A stretch of DNA of 64,000 nucleotides, taken from the NCBI RefSeq assembly GCF_003049725.1, contig NZ_QAGM01000002.1:167774-231773 (forward strand), read 5' to 3'. Below are positions 1-8,582 of this stretch, one piece after another. Every line of letters starts with the position of its first letter. Position 1 is the stretch's first letter. This DNA comes from Oceanimonas marisflavi. GTDB lineage: Bacteria; Pseudomonadota; Gammaproteobacteria; Enterobacterales; Aeromonadaceae. Both the position numbers and the translations under genes were made by a program. Below the pieces are notes generated by a model, which saw only the letters and a list, made by a program, of their open reading frames with translations, made no database searches and was not told the DNA's origin.

Positions 1-178
1 CACCGAAACCAACCACGTTAACGGCAGTGGGGATGTGGCTCAGATCGGCAGCAACACCGGGAGTAACGGGAGCAATATCGTACAGGCTCAGTTCAGAGCC
101 GGCAGGCAGGTTGTTCTTCAACAGCAGGGCAAGAGCCTGACCGATACCACCGGCAGCTCCGAGTACGGCAACTTTCAT
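1..178 (-). CDS. mdh: Malate dehydrogenase, N-terminal part (cut by window edge)
   Basis: Only the first 59 codons lie in the window; the gene runs off the left edge. The translation begins [20 protein letters not shown] and continues through an SLYDIAP segment, which is the Rossmann-fold NAD-binding start of the gammaproteobacterial Mdh (GAAGGIGQ dinucleotide-binding loop, acidic Asp after the second strand). The enzyme interconverts malate and oxaloacetate in the TCA cycle. In many relatives mdh and argR are direct divergent neighbours; here the art operon sits between them. The identity is secure from the N-terminus alone, but the catalytic half is not visible. Confidence 0.93.
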   Translation of the reverse strand, partial: MKVAVLGAAGGIGQALALLLKNNLPAGSELSLYDIAPVTPGVAADLSHIPTAVNVVGFG

Positions 179-304
179 AACTGAACTCCGTTTATTATTG
201 AATAGTTATACGTTTCCTGGGCCTATGCAAAATAGCGAAACCGCCGTGCAAACACAATGCCCAGGCCCATCAAATGTAATGGTTATGTGAGCCAACGCAG
301 CTCG
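179..304. other. mdh upstream / artM downstream gap
   Basis: This 126-bp AT-richer gap must hold the mdh promoter (reading left) and the end of the art transcript. A CTGGGC/GCCCAG inverted pair with a wide loop is present, but no convincing intrinsic terminator and no unambiguous promoter were seen. Confidence 0.4.
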
Positions 305-982
305 TTACCCCTGCTGCTGAAACGCCAGCGCACGCCGTTCCAGCAGGCGAAAGAGGCCGGTCAGCAGGCTGTTCATCAGCAGATACATGGCACCGGCCAC
401 GCCGAACACCGCCAGGGTGTCGTAGGTCTGGCCGTTGATGCGCTGGGCCAGGCCCATGATGTCCATAATGGAAATGGTGCTGGCCAGGGAGCTGCCCTTG
501 AGCACCAGTACCACCTCGTTGGAATAGGCCGGGATCACCCGGCGCATGGCGTGACGAAGCTTCACGCTCAGGGTCTGCCACTCGCTCATGCCCAGTGCCC
601 GGCAGGCCAGGGTTTCACCCCTGGGCACCGCATCCAGCGCGCCCTTGAACAGCCGGCAGGTATAGGCACCGGCATTCATGCCCAGCGCCAGAATGGCACA
701 GAACAGGGGTTCACGCAGATACTCCCAGACCCAGCTTTGCTTGATCCAGTCGAACTGGGCCGGACCATAGTAAATAAGAAAGATCTGCACCAGCAGGGGC
801 GTGCCGGTGATCAGCAGAAGATAGCCTTCCGCCAGCCAGTTCAGCACCGGCACTCGCCTGTCCAGGATCCAGGTGAGCAGCAGCGCGATCAACAACCCCA
901 GCAGCAGGCCGGAACCGGTGATCAACAGGGTAATTTGCAGGCCTTCCAGCAGGGTCAGCGCATATTCAAGCCATTTAGTCAT
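305..982 (-). CDS. artM: Arginine ABC transporter permease ArtM
   Basis: 225-residue inner-membrane permease of the polar amino-acid (HAAT) family. Hydrophobic segments occur near residues 10-35, 48-70, 90-110 and 185-210. The EAA-type loop that contacts the ATPase is at about 125-150 ([19 protein letters not shown]). It is the last gene of artP-artJ-artQ-artM on this strand; its start overlaps the end of artQ by 8 bp, which indicates translational coupling. With ArtQ it forms the heteromeric channel energised by ArtP and fed by the periplasmic ArtJ-like protein. Substrate specificity for arginine is inferred from the operon and from adjacent argR; lysine, ornithine or histidine uptake is possible. 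Confidence 0.88.
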   Translation of the reverse strand: MTKWLEYALTLLEGLQITLLITGSGLLLGLLIALLLTWILDRRVPVLNWLAEGYLLLITGTPLLVQIFLIYYGPAQFDWIKQSWVWEYLREPLFCAILALGMNAGAYTCRLFKGALDAVPRGETLACRALGMSEWQTLSVKLRHAMRRVIPAYSNEVVLVLKGSSLASTISIMDIMGLAQRINGQTYDTLAVFGVAGAMYLLMNSLLTGLFRLLERRALAFQQQG

Positions 983-1622
983 AACGGGTCACCCTCGCCT
1001 GCAGACGTTTCAGCCCTTGCTGGCTGACCAGGGTAATGGCCAGATAGATCAGCGCCGCCAGCGCATACCAGGTAAAGGGCTCGTAGGTACTGGCCGCCGC
1101 CGACTTGGCCTGGTGCATGAGGTCATGCACGCCGATCAGCGACACCAGCGCCGTGTCCTTCAGCAGCACCAGCCACTGATTGCTCAGCCCCGGCAGGGCA
1201 TGACGCCAGGTTTGCGGCAGCACAATATGAAAAAAGGTGTACAGGGGCGGCAGCCCCAGAGCCTGGGCCGCCTGACGCTGACCGCGCGACACGGCGTTGA
1301 GCGCGCCGCGCAGGGTCTGGGCCGAATAGGCGGCAAACAGCAGCGACAGCGCGGTCACCCCGCACCAGAAGGGACTGAACTCTATGTATTCCCCGGTGAG
1401 CAGAAACAACACCTGAGTGGAGCCGAAATAAATAAAGAACACCACCAGAATTTCCGGCAGGCCCCGCAGCACTGTGGTGAGCGCAGACGCCGGCAGCCGC
1501 AACAGCCGCCAGCGACTCATTTCGGCACCGCAGAACAGCATGGCCAGCACCATGCCCACCACCAGCGAGACCAATGCCAGCCCGAGGGTCATCAGGCCGG
1601 CATTAAACAGATGCGTCATCAT
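975..1622 (-). CDS. artQ: Arginine ABC transporter permease ArtQ
   Basis: 215-residue HAAT-family permease paired with ArtM. The periplasmic-side start is hydrophobic, several membrane spans follow, and the cytoplasmic coupling loop reads [20 protein letters not shown] at about 113-132. The start codon shares one base with the stop of the upstream binding-protein gene (TGATG arrangement) and the end overlaps artM by 8 bp, so the three genes are tightly coupled. E. coli ArtQ is of similar length. Arginine specificity is inferred from context. Confidence 0.88.
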   Translation of the reverse strand: MMTHLFNAGLMTLGLALVSLVVGMVLAMLFCGAEMSRWRLLRLPASALTTVLRGLPEILVVFFIYFGSTQVLFLLTGEYIEFSPFWCGVTALSLLFAAYSAQTLRGALNAVSRGQRQAAQALGLPPLYTFFHIVLPQTWRHALPGLSNQWLVLLKDTALVSLIGVHDLMHQAKSAAASTYEPFTWYALAALIYLAITLVSQQGLKRLQARVTRYD

Positions 1623-2362
1623 CAGTGGGGAAAGTACTTGCCGTAGAGACTGTCGTAGGTGCCGTTGGCCTTGAGCTCGGCCAGCCCCTGGTTCAGCTTG
1701 TTCAGCAGCTCCTGGTTGCCCTTGGTCACGGCAATGCCGAAACCGGTGCCGAAGTAGTTGTCGTCGGTCACCGCCTCGCCCACCACTTCATAGCCTTCCG
1801 ACTTGGCCAGCCAGTCACCCACCACGGCGGTGTCGGCAAACACGGCTTCAATACGGCCGTTGGTCATGTCCAGCAGGGCATCCTGCACGCTCTGGTAGGG
1901 ACGGGGCTTCAGACCTTCCCCTTCCAGCTTGTCCTGAATGTATTTCTGGTGGGAAGTGCCGTTCTGCACGCCCACGGTCTGGCCCTTGAGCTGGTCAATG
2001 GCGGTGAACTGGCCGGTGGGCGCCACAAATACCGCGGAGTTTTCGTAGTAGATGTCGCTGAAGTCCACCTGCTCGGCGCGCTCGGGGGTGATGTCCATGG
2101 CGGCGATGGCGGCATGATAGCGCTTGAACTTGAGGCTGGGGATCAGGCTGTCAAAGGCCTGGTTGTGAAAGCTGCATTCAAGCTCGGCCACCTCGCACAG
2201 GGCCTTGGCCAGATCGATGTCAAAGCCCTGCATTTCGTTGTTGTCGTCAACGAATTCAAAGGGAGGATAGGCGGCGTTGGTCACGAACTTTACTTCGTCT
2301 GCCACGGCGGCAGTGCTGCCGGCGGCGGCCAGCAGGGCCAGGGACAACAGGGTCTTTTTCAT
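1622..2362 (-). CDS. artJ: Arginine-binding periplasmic protein ArtJ/ArtI-like
   Basis: 246-residue solute-binding protein. It starts with a clear Sec signal peptide ([23 protein letters not shown], cleavage near residue 21), followed by the SBP_bac_3 fold: the sequence NAAYPPFEF near the mature N-terminus, [10 protein letters not shown], and [20 protein letters not shown] in lobe 1, the last being typical of cationic amino-acid binders. It ends YGKYFPH as in ArtI/ArtJ. It captures arginine in the periplasm and delivers it to ArtQM. A 15-bp gap separates it from artP upstream. Whether it is the ArtJ (arginine-specific) or ArtI type cannot be decided by eye. Confidence 0.88.
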   Translation of the reverse strand: MKKTLLSLALLAAAGSTAAVADEVKFVTNAAYPPFEFVDDNNEMQGFDIDLAKALCEVAELECSFHNQAFDSLIPSLKFKRYHAAIAAMDITPERAEQVDFSDIYYENSAVFVAPTGQFTAIDQLKGQTVGVQNGTSHQKYIQDKLEGEGLKPRPYQSVQDALLDMTNGRIEAVFADTAVVGDWLAKSEGYEVVGEAVTDDNYFGTGFGIAVTKGNQELLNKLNQGLAELKANGTYDSLYGKYFPH

Positions 2363-2377
2363 GGGTATGTCCTTATT

Positions 2378-3115
2378 TTAATGAGTCAGAAATTCCGCCA
2401 GACGTTTTGTCTGAGGGTGGTCAAGCAAGGAAGCGTCACCGTATTCCACCAGTTTGCCCTGCTCCAGATAGGCCACTCTGGTGGCCACCCGGCGGGCAAA
2501 GTTCACTTCGTGGGTCACAATCACCTGAGTAATGCCGGTTTTCCCCAGCTGGGCAATGATCTCGGCCACCTCTTTGGTGATCTCCGGATCCAGCGCCGCC
2601 GTGGGCTCGTCAAACAACAATACCTCGGGGTTCATCATCAGCGCCCGGGCAATGGCCACCCGCTGCTGCTGACCGCCGGACAAGGCCCCGGGCCAGGCAT
2701 GGCGCTTGTCGGCCAGCTTGAGCTGGGTCAGCAGTTGCATCGCCTTTTGCTGCGCCTCGGCCTTGTTCATGCCCAGTACCTTGAGGGGCGCTTCCAGCAG
2801 GTTCTGCTCCACGGTCAGGTGGGGCCACAGGTGATATTGCTGAAACACCATGCCCACCTTGCTCCGCAGGGCCTGCGCCCGCTTTGACAACCGGCCGTTG
2901 TTATCGGAGGGAAAGCTGAATTGTTCCCCGGCAATGGCCAGGCTGCCGGCATCCGGAATATCCAGCAGGTTCATCAGCCTGAGCAGAGAACTTTTTCCTG
3001 CGCCGCTGGGGCCAAGTAGCACTAATGTCTCTCCGGCATCGCATTGCAGCGAAACCTGGCTTAAAATTTCCTGACCGGACCAGGACTTGCTTATGCCGCT
3101 GAATTCTATGCCCAT
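2378..3115 (-). CDS. artP: Arginine ABC transporter ATPase ArtP
   Basis: 245-residue ABC ATPase. Visible motifs are Walker A GPSGAGKSS (about 35-43), Q-loop MVFQQYHLWP, signature [15 protein letters not shown], Walker B VLLFDEPTAALDPE, and the switch His in VTHEV. It powers ArtQM and is the first gene of the artPJQM operon. The leader faces argR across a 133-bp intergenic region holding ARG-box-like palindromes, so arginine-dependent repression by ArgR is expected. Length and motif order match E. coli ArtP (242 residues). Confidence 0.92.
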   Translation of the reverse strand: MGIEFSGISKSWSGQEILSQVSLQCDAGETLVLLGPSGAGKSSLLRLMNLLDIPDAGSLAIAGEQFSFPSDNNGRLSKRAQALRSKVGMVFQQYHLWPHLTVEQNLLEAPLKVLGMNKAEAQQKAMQLLTQLKLADKRHAWPGALSGGQQQRVAIARALMMNPEVLLFDEPTAALDPEITKEVAEIIAQLGKTGITQVIVTHEVNFARRVATRVAYLEQGKLVEYGDASLLDHPQTKRLAEFLTH

Positions 3116-3161
3116 GCGCTATGTTCACTTCATCTGTCAGAGTCTTTGGCTGATTTTATTT

Positions 3162-3202
3162 TGCATTATTGTTAATGCAAGCTAAATCTGCATCTTTATG
3201 CA
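3162..3202. promoter_or_regulatory. ArgR operator: ARG-box palindromes between artP and argR
   Basis: At 3189-3202 the core TGCATCTTTATGCA matches the ARG-box pattern TGMAT-N4-ATKCA exactly in both half-sites. Just upstream, 3162-3179 reads TGCATTATTGTTAATGCA, where the same half-sites are spaced by 8 instead of 4. Paired ARG boxes close together are the normal layout of ArgR operators, so a shared operator for the divergent artP and argR is likely. This is read from the sequence; binding is inferred. Confidence 0.72.
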
Positions 3203-3248
3203 AGATAAATGACTATTCCTTGATAAAACCCCATAACGGATAGACAAT

Positions 3249-3749
3249 ATGTCCCATTCACTCACGCTTGGTCGACTGCAAAAAATGAACGAAAAACAGG
3301 AACAGCTGGTCAAGGCGTTCAAGGCGCTGCTAAAGGAAGAGCGTTTCGGCTCTCAGGCGGAAATCGTTAATGCCCTGCAGGAACTGGGGTTCGAGAACAT
3401 CAACCAGTCCAAGGTTTCGCGCATGCTGAGCAAGTTCGGCGCCGTGCGCACCCGCAATGCCAAGATGGAAATGGTCTATTGCCTGCCGGTGGAGCTGGGT
3501 GTTCCCACCTCCAGCAGCCAGCTCAAGAATCTGGTGCTGGATGTGGGTCACAACAGCGCGCTGATCGTCATTCACACCAGCCCAGGTGCGGCCCAGCTCA
3601 TCGCCCGCATGCTCGACTCTCTTGGCCGTGCCGAGGGCATTCTCGGCACCATCGCCGGCGACGACACCATCTTTATCACCCCCACCAAGGAAACCCCCAT
3701 CGAAGAGCTGTATCAGAGTGTACTGGAGCTGTTCGAGCAATACGTTTAA
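3249..3749 (+). CDS. argR: Arginine repressor ArgR
   Basis: Hexameric, arginine-responsive DNA-binding repressor of arginine metabolism. The N-terminal winged helix is about residues 17-80 ([40 protein letters not shown]). The C-terminal oligomerisation and arginine-binding domain carries the hallmark [18 protein letters not shown] and [13 protein letters not shown]. The 166-codon reading starts at an ATG with a modest GGA upstream. E. coli ArgR is 156 residues and begins near the in-frame ATG at 3285, so that internal start (154 residues) is a real alternative without a good ribosome site. ARG boxes directly upstream imply autoregulation. Confidence 0.95.
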   Translation: MSHSLTLGRLQKMNEKQEQLVKAFKALLKEERFGSQAEIVNALQELGFENINQSKVSRMLSKFGAVRTRNAKMEMVYCLPVELGVPTSSSQLKNLVLDVGHNSALIVIHTSPGAAQLIARMLDSLGRAEGILGTIAGDDTIFITPTKETPIEELYQSVLELFEQYV

Positions 3750-3756
3750 ATACTCC

Positions 3757-3826
3757 GTGAGGGGTGAAGAGTAAGGGGTGAGGCGTCTTTCGCTTTTCCC
3801 CTCACTCCTCTCCCCTCGCTCCTTAC
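3757..3826. repeat. G-rich heptamer hairpin, GTGAGGG type (copy 1)
   Basis: A purine arm built from degenerate GTGAGGG/GTGAAGA units is followed, after a short T-rich loop, by a C-rich complementary arm ending in CCTTAC. It lies between the convergent ends of argR and yfeX and could terminate both transcripts. The same design recurs at 11002-11088, 55978-56052 and 59217-59282. Confidence 0.7.
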
Positions 3827-3853
3827 GCTTCAGGCAGAGCGTTACACATCTCC

Positions 3854-4756
3854 CTAGGACAACAGCCATTCTTCTGAAGGCGCAAAAAACGCCGCACCGG
3901 TGCGGGGCTGAGTAAACAGCGTCAGGAGGTCGAAGTGCCCGTCGCCGTCCTTTTGGTACATGCTCTCCAGCATGCGGGTAAAGTGCAGCGGCGTACGGCA
4001 GCAGGAAACAAAAACCAGGCCCTGCTCGGTGGCACTGCCCCAGGGCATGCTCTGGCGCAATATCTCCATGCTGCGGCCTTCAGCGTCCTTCAGGCTGGTG
4101 CGTCTGGTGTGTGCGGTGAGCGGCTTGTCGGCCGAGGCATATTCGATGTTGTCATCTTTGGTGCGGCCGTATATGTCTTCCTGGGCCTTCAATGCCAGTT
4201 TCTGCCAGCGGGCCATGCGGTGATGATAGCGCTGTACATGCAGATGGCTGCCACCGGTAAAGGGGCCGTCGGCCACCAGCGCCACGGCCGCCCTGTCTTC
4301 GCCCTGAGGGTTTTCGGTGCCGTCCACAAAGCCGGTCATGTCACGGCTGTCGAGATAGCGAAACCCCTGGCGCTCGTCCTTGAGTTCCGCCAGACCGGCC
4401 AGCAGCGTCATCACCCGCTGCACCCCGATATAGGCCACATCGAGGCGGTCGGCGCGCAGCTGAAAGAACAAATCAAAGGGTGTTTCCGGCGCAGAACGCT
4501 CCCCTTCTCCCTGAGCCGGAAAAGCGGTCAGCTCACTCGGACGGGCCTGAGGGTAGAGTTCGTCCCAACTCTCGTTGCCAATGGCCACCAGGCCGGAAAA
4601 GGCGGCATCGGGAAAGCCTGAGGCCAGCTCCCGCCACAGCGCCGGCACGGTTTTCAGCTTGTTCCGCACCTCGGCATGACGACCGGGAAGAATATTGAAA
4701 AACAGGTAATAAGCGTGAAGGTTGGGTTCGGCGCAAATGCCGGCTTGTGCTGTCAT
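3854..4756 (-). CDS. yfeX: Dyp-type heme peroxidase, YfeX-like
   Basis: 300 residues, almost the length of E. coli YfeX (299). The family signature GFVDGTENP is at 142-150 with Asp145. The proximal heme ligand is His216 in TAHTRR, and the distal Arg is in ILRQSMPWG (about 234). These are the expected heme-pocket residues of a class P/B DyP peroxidase. No signal peptide is seen, so the protein is cytoplasmic. Suggested roles in the family are peroxide-dependent oxidation of porphyrinogens or dyes and a debated heme-iron release. It lies directly downstream of fbpC on the same strand, separated by a perfect palindrome, which fits an iron/heme theme. The ribosome site GGATGA lies just after the palindrome. 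Confidence 0.9.
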   Translation of the reverse strand: MTAQAGICAEPNLHAYYLFFNILPGRHAEVRNKLKTVPALWRELASGFPDAAFSGLVAIGNESWDELYPQARPSELTAFPAQGEGERSAPETPFDLFFQLRADRLDVAYIGVQRVMTLLAGLAELKDERQGFRYLDSRDMTGFVDGTENPQGEDRAAVALVADGPFTGGSHLHVQRYHHRMARWQKLALKAQEDIYGRTKDDNIEYASADKPLTAHTRRTSLKDAEGRSMEILRQSMPWGSATEQGLVFVSCCRTPLHFTRMLESMYQKDGDGHFDLLTLFTQPRTGAAFFAPSEEWLLS

Positions 4757-4768
4757 TATTGCTCATCC

Positions 4769-4827
4769 ATTAAAAGGGGTCGGAGTCATTTTATCTTAAA
4801 GAAAAAATGACTCCGACCCCTTTTAAT
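4769..4827. repeat. Perfect 24-bp inverted repeat between fbpC and yfeX
   Basis: The left arm 4769-4792 and right arm 4804-4827 are exact reverse complements, with an 11-nt loop. The arm core reads GGGGTCGGAGTCATTTT. It starts 2 bp after the fbpC stop and ends 13 bp before the yfeX start, with A-rich and T-rich flanks, so it can work as a bidirectional terminator. I recall similar GGGGTCRGAGTCA palindromes scattered in other gammaproteobacteria; that is memory and was not searched. Confidence 0.85.
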
Positions 4828-4828
4828 G

Positions 4829-5893
4829 TCAGGCCACTTCCCGGCGGCGCTCGCCTTCACCGGGAAAAAAGGTCAGGGCATGGGGCGCCACGCTCACCTG
4901 CACGCCGCTCACCGCCGGCAGGGGCTCGTTGATGCTCACCTCCAGGGTCAGGCCCTGACACTCCACCAGGCAGCGGGTATGAGCACCGAGAAACTGCTGC
5001 TCCAGTACCCTGCCATTGCCCTGCTCGGCCTCGGTCAGGTGGATCTGGCGCGGGCGCAGCAACAGCCGGCCCTCGCTGCCGGGCTCGGCGTCGATGGGCA
5101 CCAGGCTGGGAATGCTCCCTATGGGGGTCAGCAGGGTATGGCTGTCGTGCACCGTGGCCGGCACATAGTTGCTCTGGCCGAGAAAGTCGGCCACAAAGGG
5201 GGTTTGCGGATGCTGATACAGGGTCTGCGGCCGGCCCACCTGCTCAATGTGGCCTTCGCGGAACAGCGCCAGCTTGTCGGAGAAGGCAAAGGCTTCTTCC
5301 TTGCTGTGAGTCACAAAAATGGCGCTGATGCCCTGCTCTTTCAGCAAGGCGCGAATTTCGCCAATCAGCCGCATGCGCACCTGAGTATCGATATTGGAAA
5401 AGGGCTCATCCAGCAGCATCAGCTGAGGCTGGCAGATCAACGCCCGGGCAATGGCCACCCGTTGCTGCTGGCCACCGGAGAGCTGGTGCGGATAGCGATC
5501 GCCCAGCCCCACCAGATTGACCAGCTCCAGCACCTCAGCCACCCGCTTTTGAATAAAGGCCTTGTTACTTTCCTTGCTCTGCAGCCCAAAGGCCACGTTC
5601 TGGGCCACATTGAGGTGGGGAAACAGGGCATAATCCTGAAAAATCATGCCAATATTGCGCTCTTCCGGCACCACCGCCAGACCATGCCCATTCACCGCCT
5701 GACCGTTAATGGCAATCTCGCCCCGGGTCACCGGCAGCAGCCCGGCCACCGCTTTCAGCAGAGTAGTCTTGCCACAGCCACTGGCCCCCAGCAGACACAT
5801 GATCTCGTTGCTTTGCACTTTCAGCGACAGGCCATCCAGTACCGGCTTGCCGTTGTAACTGCAACAAATGTCGTGAATAGTCAGTGCCGCCAT
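4829..5893 (-). CDS. fbpC: Ferric iron ABC transporter ATPase FbpC
   Basis: 354-residue ATPase of the FbpC/PotA group. Motifs are Walker A LLGASGCGKTT, Q-loop IFQDYALFPHLNV, signature [15 protein letters not shown], Walker B LMLLDEPFSNID and VTHSKEEAF. After about residue 240 comes a C-terminal TOBE-like beta domain (LLLRPRQIHL). It energises FbpB for Fe(III) import. The start overlaps the fbpB stop by one base (TGATG). The substrate is inferred from the binding protein and from the length and domain plan typical of FbpC (about 350); spermidine/putrescine or phosphonate transporters share the plan. Confidence 0.88.
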   Translation of the reverse strand: MAALTIHDICCSYNGKPVLDGLSLKVQSNEIMCLLGASGCGKTTLLKAVAGLLPVTRGEIAINGQAVNGHGLAVVPEERNIGMIFQDYALFPHLNVAQNVAFGLQSKESNKAFIQKRVAEVLELVNLVGLGDRYPHQLSGGQQQRVAIARALICQPQLMLLDEPFSNIDTQVRMRLIGEIRALLKEQGISAIFVTHSKEEAFAFSDKLALFREGHIEQVGRPQTLYQHPQTPFVADFLGQSNYVPATVHDSHTLLTPIGSIPSLVPIDAEPGSEGRLLLRPRQIHLTEAEQGNGRVLEQQFLGAHTRCLVECQGLTLEVSINEPLPAVSGVQVSVAPHALTFFPGEGERRREVA

Positions 5894-7515
5894 CAGTGAT
5901 GTTGCTCCAGTGAACGGTTCAGAAAAATCAGCGGTATCAGTCCCACCAGCACAATCACCACGGCGGGCAGGGCGCCCAGCTCCAGCTGCTCGTCGGACAC
6001 AAACTGATACACATAGGTGGCCAGGGTCTGAAAATTAAAGGGCCTGAGCAACAGCGCCGCCGGCAGCTCTTTCATGCACTCAATAAACACCAGCAGGGCC
6101 CCGGCCAGCATGCCCTTGCGGATCAGAGGCAGGTGCACCCGCCGAATCATGGCCGCCGGGCCATAGCCCATGGTCTGGGTCACCATGTCGAGAGACGGAG
6201 ACACCTTGTTCAGACTGCTTTCCACCGCACCAATGGCCATGGCGCCAAAGCGCACCAGATAGCCAAAGGCGATGGCGGTCATGGTACCGGTCAGCAGCAG
6301 CCCCGGCTCGGGCAGATTCAGCCACAAGGCCAGATCGTTAATGGCAAAGTCCATCATGGTCAGCGGCACCAGCACGCCAATGGCCAGCACGGTACCCGGC
6401 AGGGCATAGCCCATGGAAGCCAGCCGCAGGGGCAGCACGGTATGGCGCTTGCCTTTAAGGCGGTGGGTCATGCCCAGCAACAGGGCAATGGCCAGCGCCA
6501 GCACCGCCACCACCGCCGACAACAGCAGGCTGTTGAAACTGTATTCAAAGAAACGGCTGTTCCAGGCCTGGCCAAAATAACGCACCGCGTGATAGCACAA
6601 AATGACAAAGGGCAGCAAAAAGCCCAGCCCCACCAGCCCCCAGCAAAACACCAGCGCCGCCCACTTGCGGCCGCCGCTGAGCTGATAGCCGCCTTCCTGC
6701 TCGTGGCCCATGCTCTTCTGAAACACCTGCTGACGCTTGCGGCTCATGCGCTCCAGGCTGAGCAGCACCATTATCACCAGCAGCATGATGGCGGAAATCT
6801 TGGCCGCCGCCTGCAGACTGCCATAGCCCAGCCAGGTGTCGTACACCGCCGTGGTCAGGGTATTCACCGCAAAGAAATTGACGGTGCCGAACTCGGCCAG
6901 GGTTTCCATGGCCACCAAAGACAGACCCACTGCCAGCGCCGGCCGGGCCAGGGGCAGGCTGACCCGGCGAAAGCTCTGCCAGGGCGAGCAGCCCAGCAGC
7001 CGGCTGGACTGAATCAGGCTGGTGGACTGCTCCAGAAAGGCGGTTCGCCCCAGCAGATAAACGTAGGGATAAAGCACCAGCCCCAGTATCAGGGCGGCGC
7101 CCCCCAGCGTGCGAATGGGCGGAAAAAAGTAGTCGCTTGCCGACTGCCAGCCAAACAGCTCCCGCAGCACCTGTTGCACCGGACCGGAATAGTCGAGCAA
7201 ATCGGTATAAACGAACGCCACTATGTAGGACGGCATGGCCAGGGGCAATATCAGCGCCCACTGCAGCCAGCGGCGGCCGGGCAGCTCGCACATGGCCATC
7301 AGCCAGGCGGCGGGCAGGCCGAACAACAGGCTGAGCGCCATCACCAGCAGCACCAGCCAGAAGGTGTTGCCTATGTAGGCCGGAAGCACAGAAGCCCACA
7401 GATGACGAAAGATGTCTTCTGCGGGCAACAGGGCTTCAACTATCAGTGCCAGAATCGGCAAGGTCAGCGCCAGGGCGATGACCCAGCTGCTGACCGTCCA
7501 ACCAAATCTTTTCAT
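5893..7515 (-). CDS. fbpB: Ferric iron ABC transporter permease FbpB (fused two-half permease)
   Basis: 540-residue membrane protein made of two BPD_transp_1 halves, each with about six spans; the halves join around residue 270-290. Two coupling loops are visible (SSRLLGCSPWQSFRRVSLPL and TQTMGYGPAAMIRRVHLPL). This fusion is the standard FbpB plan. The start is taken at the ATG giving MKRFGWTV; a TTG 24 bases upstream keeps the frame but lies inside the loop of an intergenic hairpin and is unlikely. It forms the inner-membrane channel for Fe(III) delivered by FbpA. Confidence 0.87.
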   Translation of the reverse strand: MKRFGWTVSSWVIALALTLPILALIVEALLPAEDIFRHLWASVLPAYIGNTFWLVLLVMALSLLFGLPAAWLMAMCELPGRRWLQWALILPLAMPSYIVAFVYTDLLDYSGPVQQVLRELFGWQSASDYFFPPIRTLGGAALILGLVLYPYVYLLGRTAFLEQSTSLIQSSRLLGCSPWQSFRRVSLPLARPALAVGLSLVAMETLAEFGTVNFFAVNTLTTAVYDTWLGYGSLQAAAKISAIMLLVIMVLLSLERMSRKRQQVFQKSMGHEQEGGYQLSGGRKWAALVFCWGLVGLGFLLPFVILCYHAVRYFGQAWNSRFFEYSFNSLLLSAVVAVLALAIALLLGMTHRLKGKRHTVLPLRLASMGYALPGTVLAIGVLVPLTMMDFAINDLALWLNLPEPGLLLTGTMTAIAFGYLVRFGAMAIGAVESSLNKVSPSLDMVTQTMGYGPAAMIRRVHLPLIRKGMLAGALLVFIECMKELPAALLLRPFNFQTLATYVYQFVSDEQLELGALPAVVIVLVGLIPLIFLNRSLEQHH

Positions 7516-7526
7516 GTAAAAAACCA

Positions 7527-7549
7527 AAACGGGGGACAAGCCCCCGTCT
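7527..7549 (-). terminator. Hairpin between fbpA and fbpB (attenuator-like)
   Basis: On the minus strand ACGGGGG and CCCCCGT (7529-7535 with 7541-7547) pair around a 5-nt loop and are followed by a T-rich tract. It lies between the fbpA stop and the fbpB start inside one operon. Such partial terminators commonly let the binding protein be made in excess over the permease. Confidence 0.75.
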
Positions 7550-7551
7550 TT

Positions 7552-8568
7552 TTACAGATCGTATTTCACTTCGTCTACCAGCTTGATCGCTTCCTTGGCA
7601 TGTTTTGCCACTTCGGTCAGCGGCAGAGTATCAGCCTTGAACTCACCCCAGCTTTTCACCAGCTCGGAAGGCTCCACGCCCGGCTTGACCGGATACTCGT
7701 TGTTGGCAGAGGCATACAGGTGCTGGGCTTCATCACCGGCCAGGTATTCCATCAGCTTGACGGCGGCGTCCTTGTTCTTGGCGTGCTTCGTCATGGCCAC
7801 GGCAGAGATATTAACGTGAGTACCGCGATCTTCCTGGTTGGGGAAGTTGATGTAGACAGACTCGGCAGCCTCGCGCTGGTCGTCATTGGTCAGCATCACG
7901 CCATAGTAGTAGCTGTTGCCCAGGGAGTAGTCACACACACCGTCATTGATGGCCTTGATCTGATCCCGGTCGCCGCCCTGGGGCTTGCGCGCCAGGTTGT
8001 CTTTCAGGCCCTGCAGCCAGTTTTTGGTGTACTCGCTGCCGTGCTCGGCAATCATGGAGGCGGTCAGCGCCACGTTATAGGGGTGCTTGCCGCTGCGGGT
8101 GCAGAGCTTGCCCTTGTACTTGGGATCGGCCAGCTCTTCATAGGTGATGTCGTCACGCTTGCCCACCCGCTCAACCGAGCTGTAAATGGCCCGGGCGCGG
8201 GTAGTGACCGCAAACCACTTGCCATCGGCATCGCGGTACTGGGCAGGAATGTTGGCTTCCAGCACCTCGCTCTGCACGGCTTGAGTCAGATCCTTGGACA
8301 CAACATCCATCAACCGGCTGACGTCCACGGTCAGCACCAGATCGGCCGGAGACAAGCGTCCTTCCCGCTCCAGACGCTCACCCATGCCATCCTTGATGAA
8401 CACCAGATTCACATCGATACCGGTTTCCTTGGTAAAGGTATCGAGAATGGGCTTGATCAGAAATTCCTGGCGGTTGGAGTAGACGTTCACTTCTTCGGCA
8501 AAGGCTTGGGCTGTGAAGCTGGACGCCAGCAAAGCGGCGGCGGTCAGGACAAATTTCTTGGTCATCAT
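7552..8568 (-). CDS. fbpA: Ferric iron-binding periplasmic protein FbpA
   Basis: 338-residue iron-binding protein with a signal peptide (MMTKKFVLTAAALLASSFTA, cleavage after AFA near residue 24). The mature part begins EEVNVYSNRQ as in FutA/FbpA-type proteins. A tyrosine cluster in LGNSYYYGVM (about 220) supplies the usual paired Tyr iron ligands. It captures Fe(III) in the periplasm for FbpBC. Two consecutive ATGs make the exact start ambiguous by one codon. A Fur-like site overlaps the promoter region just upstream. It is the first gene of fbpABC. Confidence 0.92.
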   Translation of the reverse strand: MMTKKFVLTAAALLASSFTAQAFAEEVNVYSNRQEFLIKPILDTFTKETGIDVNLVFIKDGMGERLEREGRLSPADLVLTVDVSRLMDVVSKDLTQAVQSEVLEANIPAQYRDADGKWFAVTTRARAIYSSVERVGKRDDITYEELADPKYKGKLCTRSGKHPYNVALTASMIAEHGSEYTKNWLQGLKDNLARKPQGGDRDQIKAINDGVCDYSLGNSYYYGVMLTNDDQREAAESVYINFPNQEDRGTHVNISAVAMTKHAKNKDAAVKLMEYLAGDEAQHLYASANNEYPVKPGVEPSELVKSWGEFKADTLPLTEVAKHAKEAIKLVDEVKYDL

Positions 8569-8582
8569 CCGGTTCCATTAGG

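Noticed and set aside
7516..7539. TTG start for fbpB giving an N-terminal MSPVLVFY extension
   Set aside because: The codon lies in the loop of a transcription hairpin and the downstream ATG gives the normal FbpB N-terminus.
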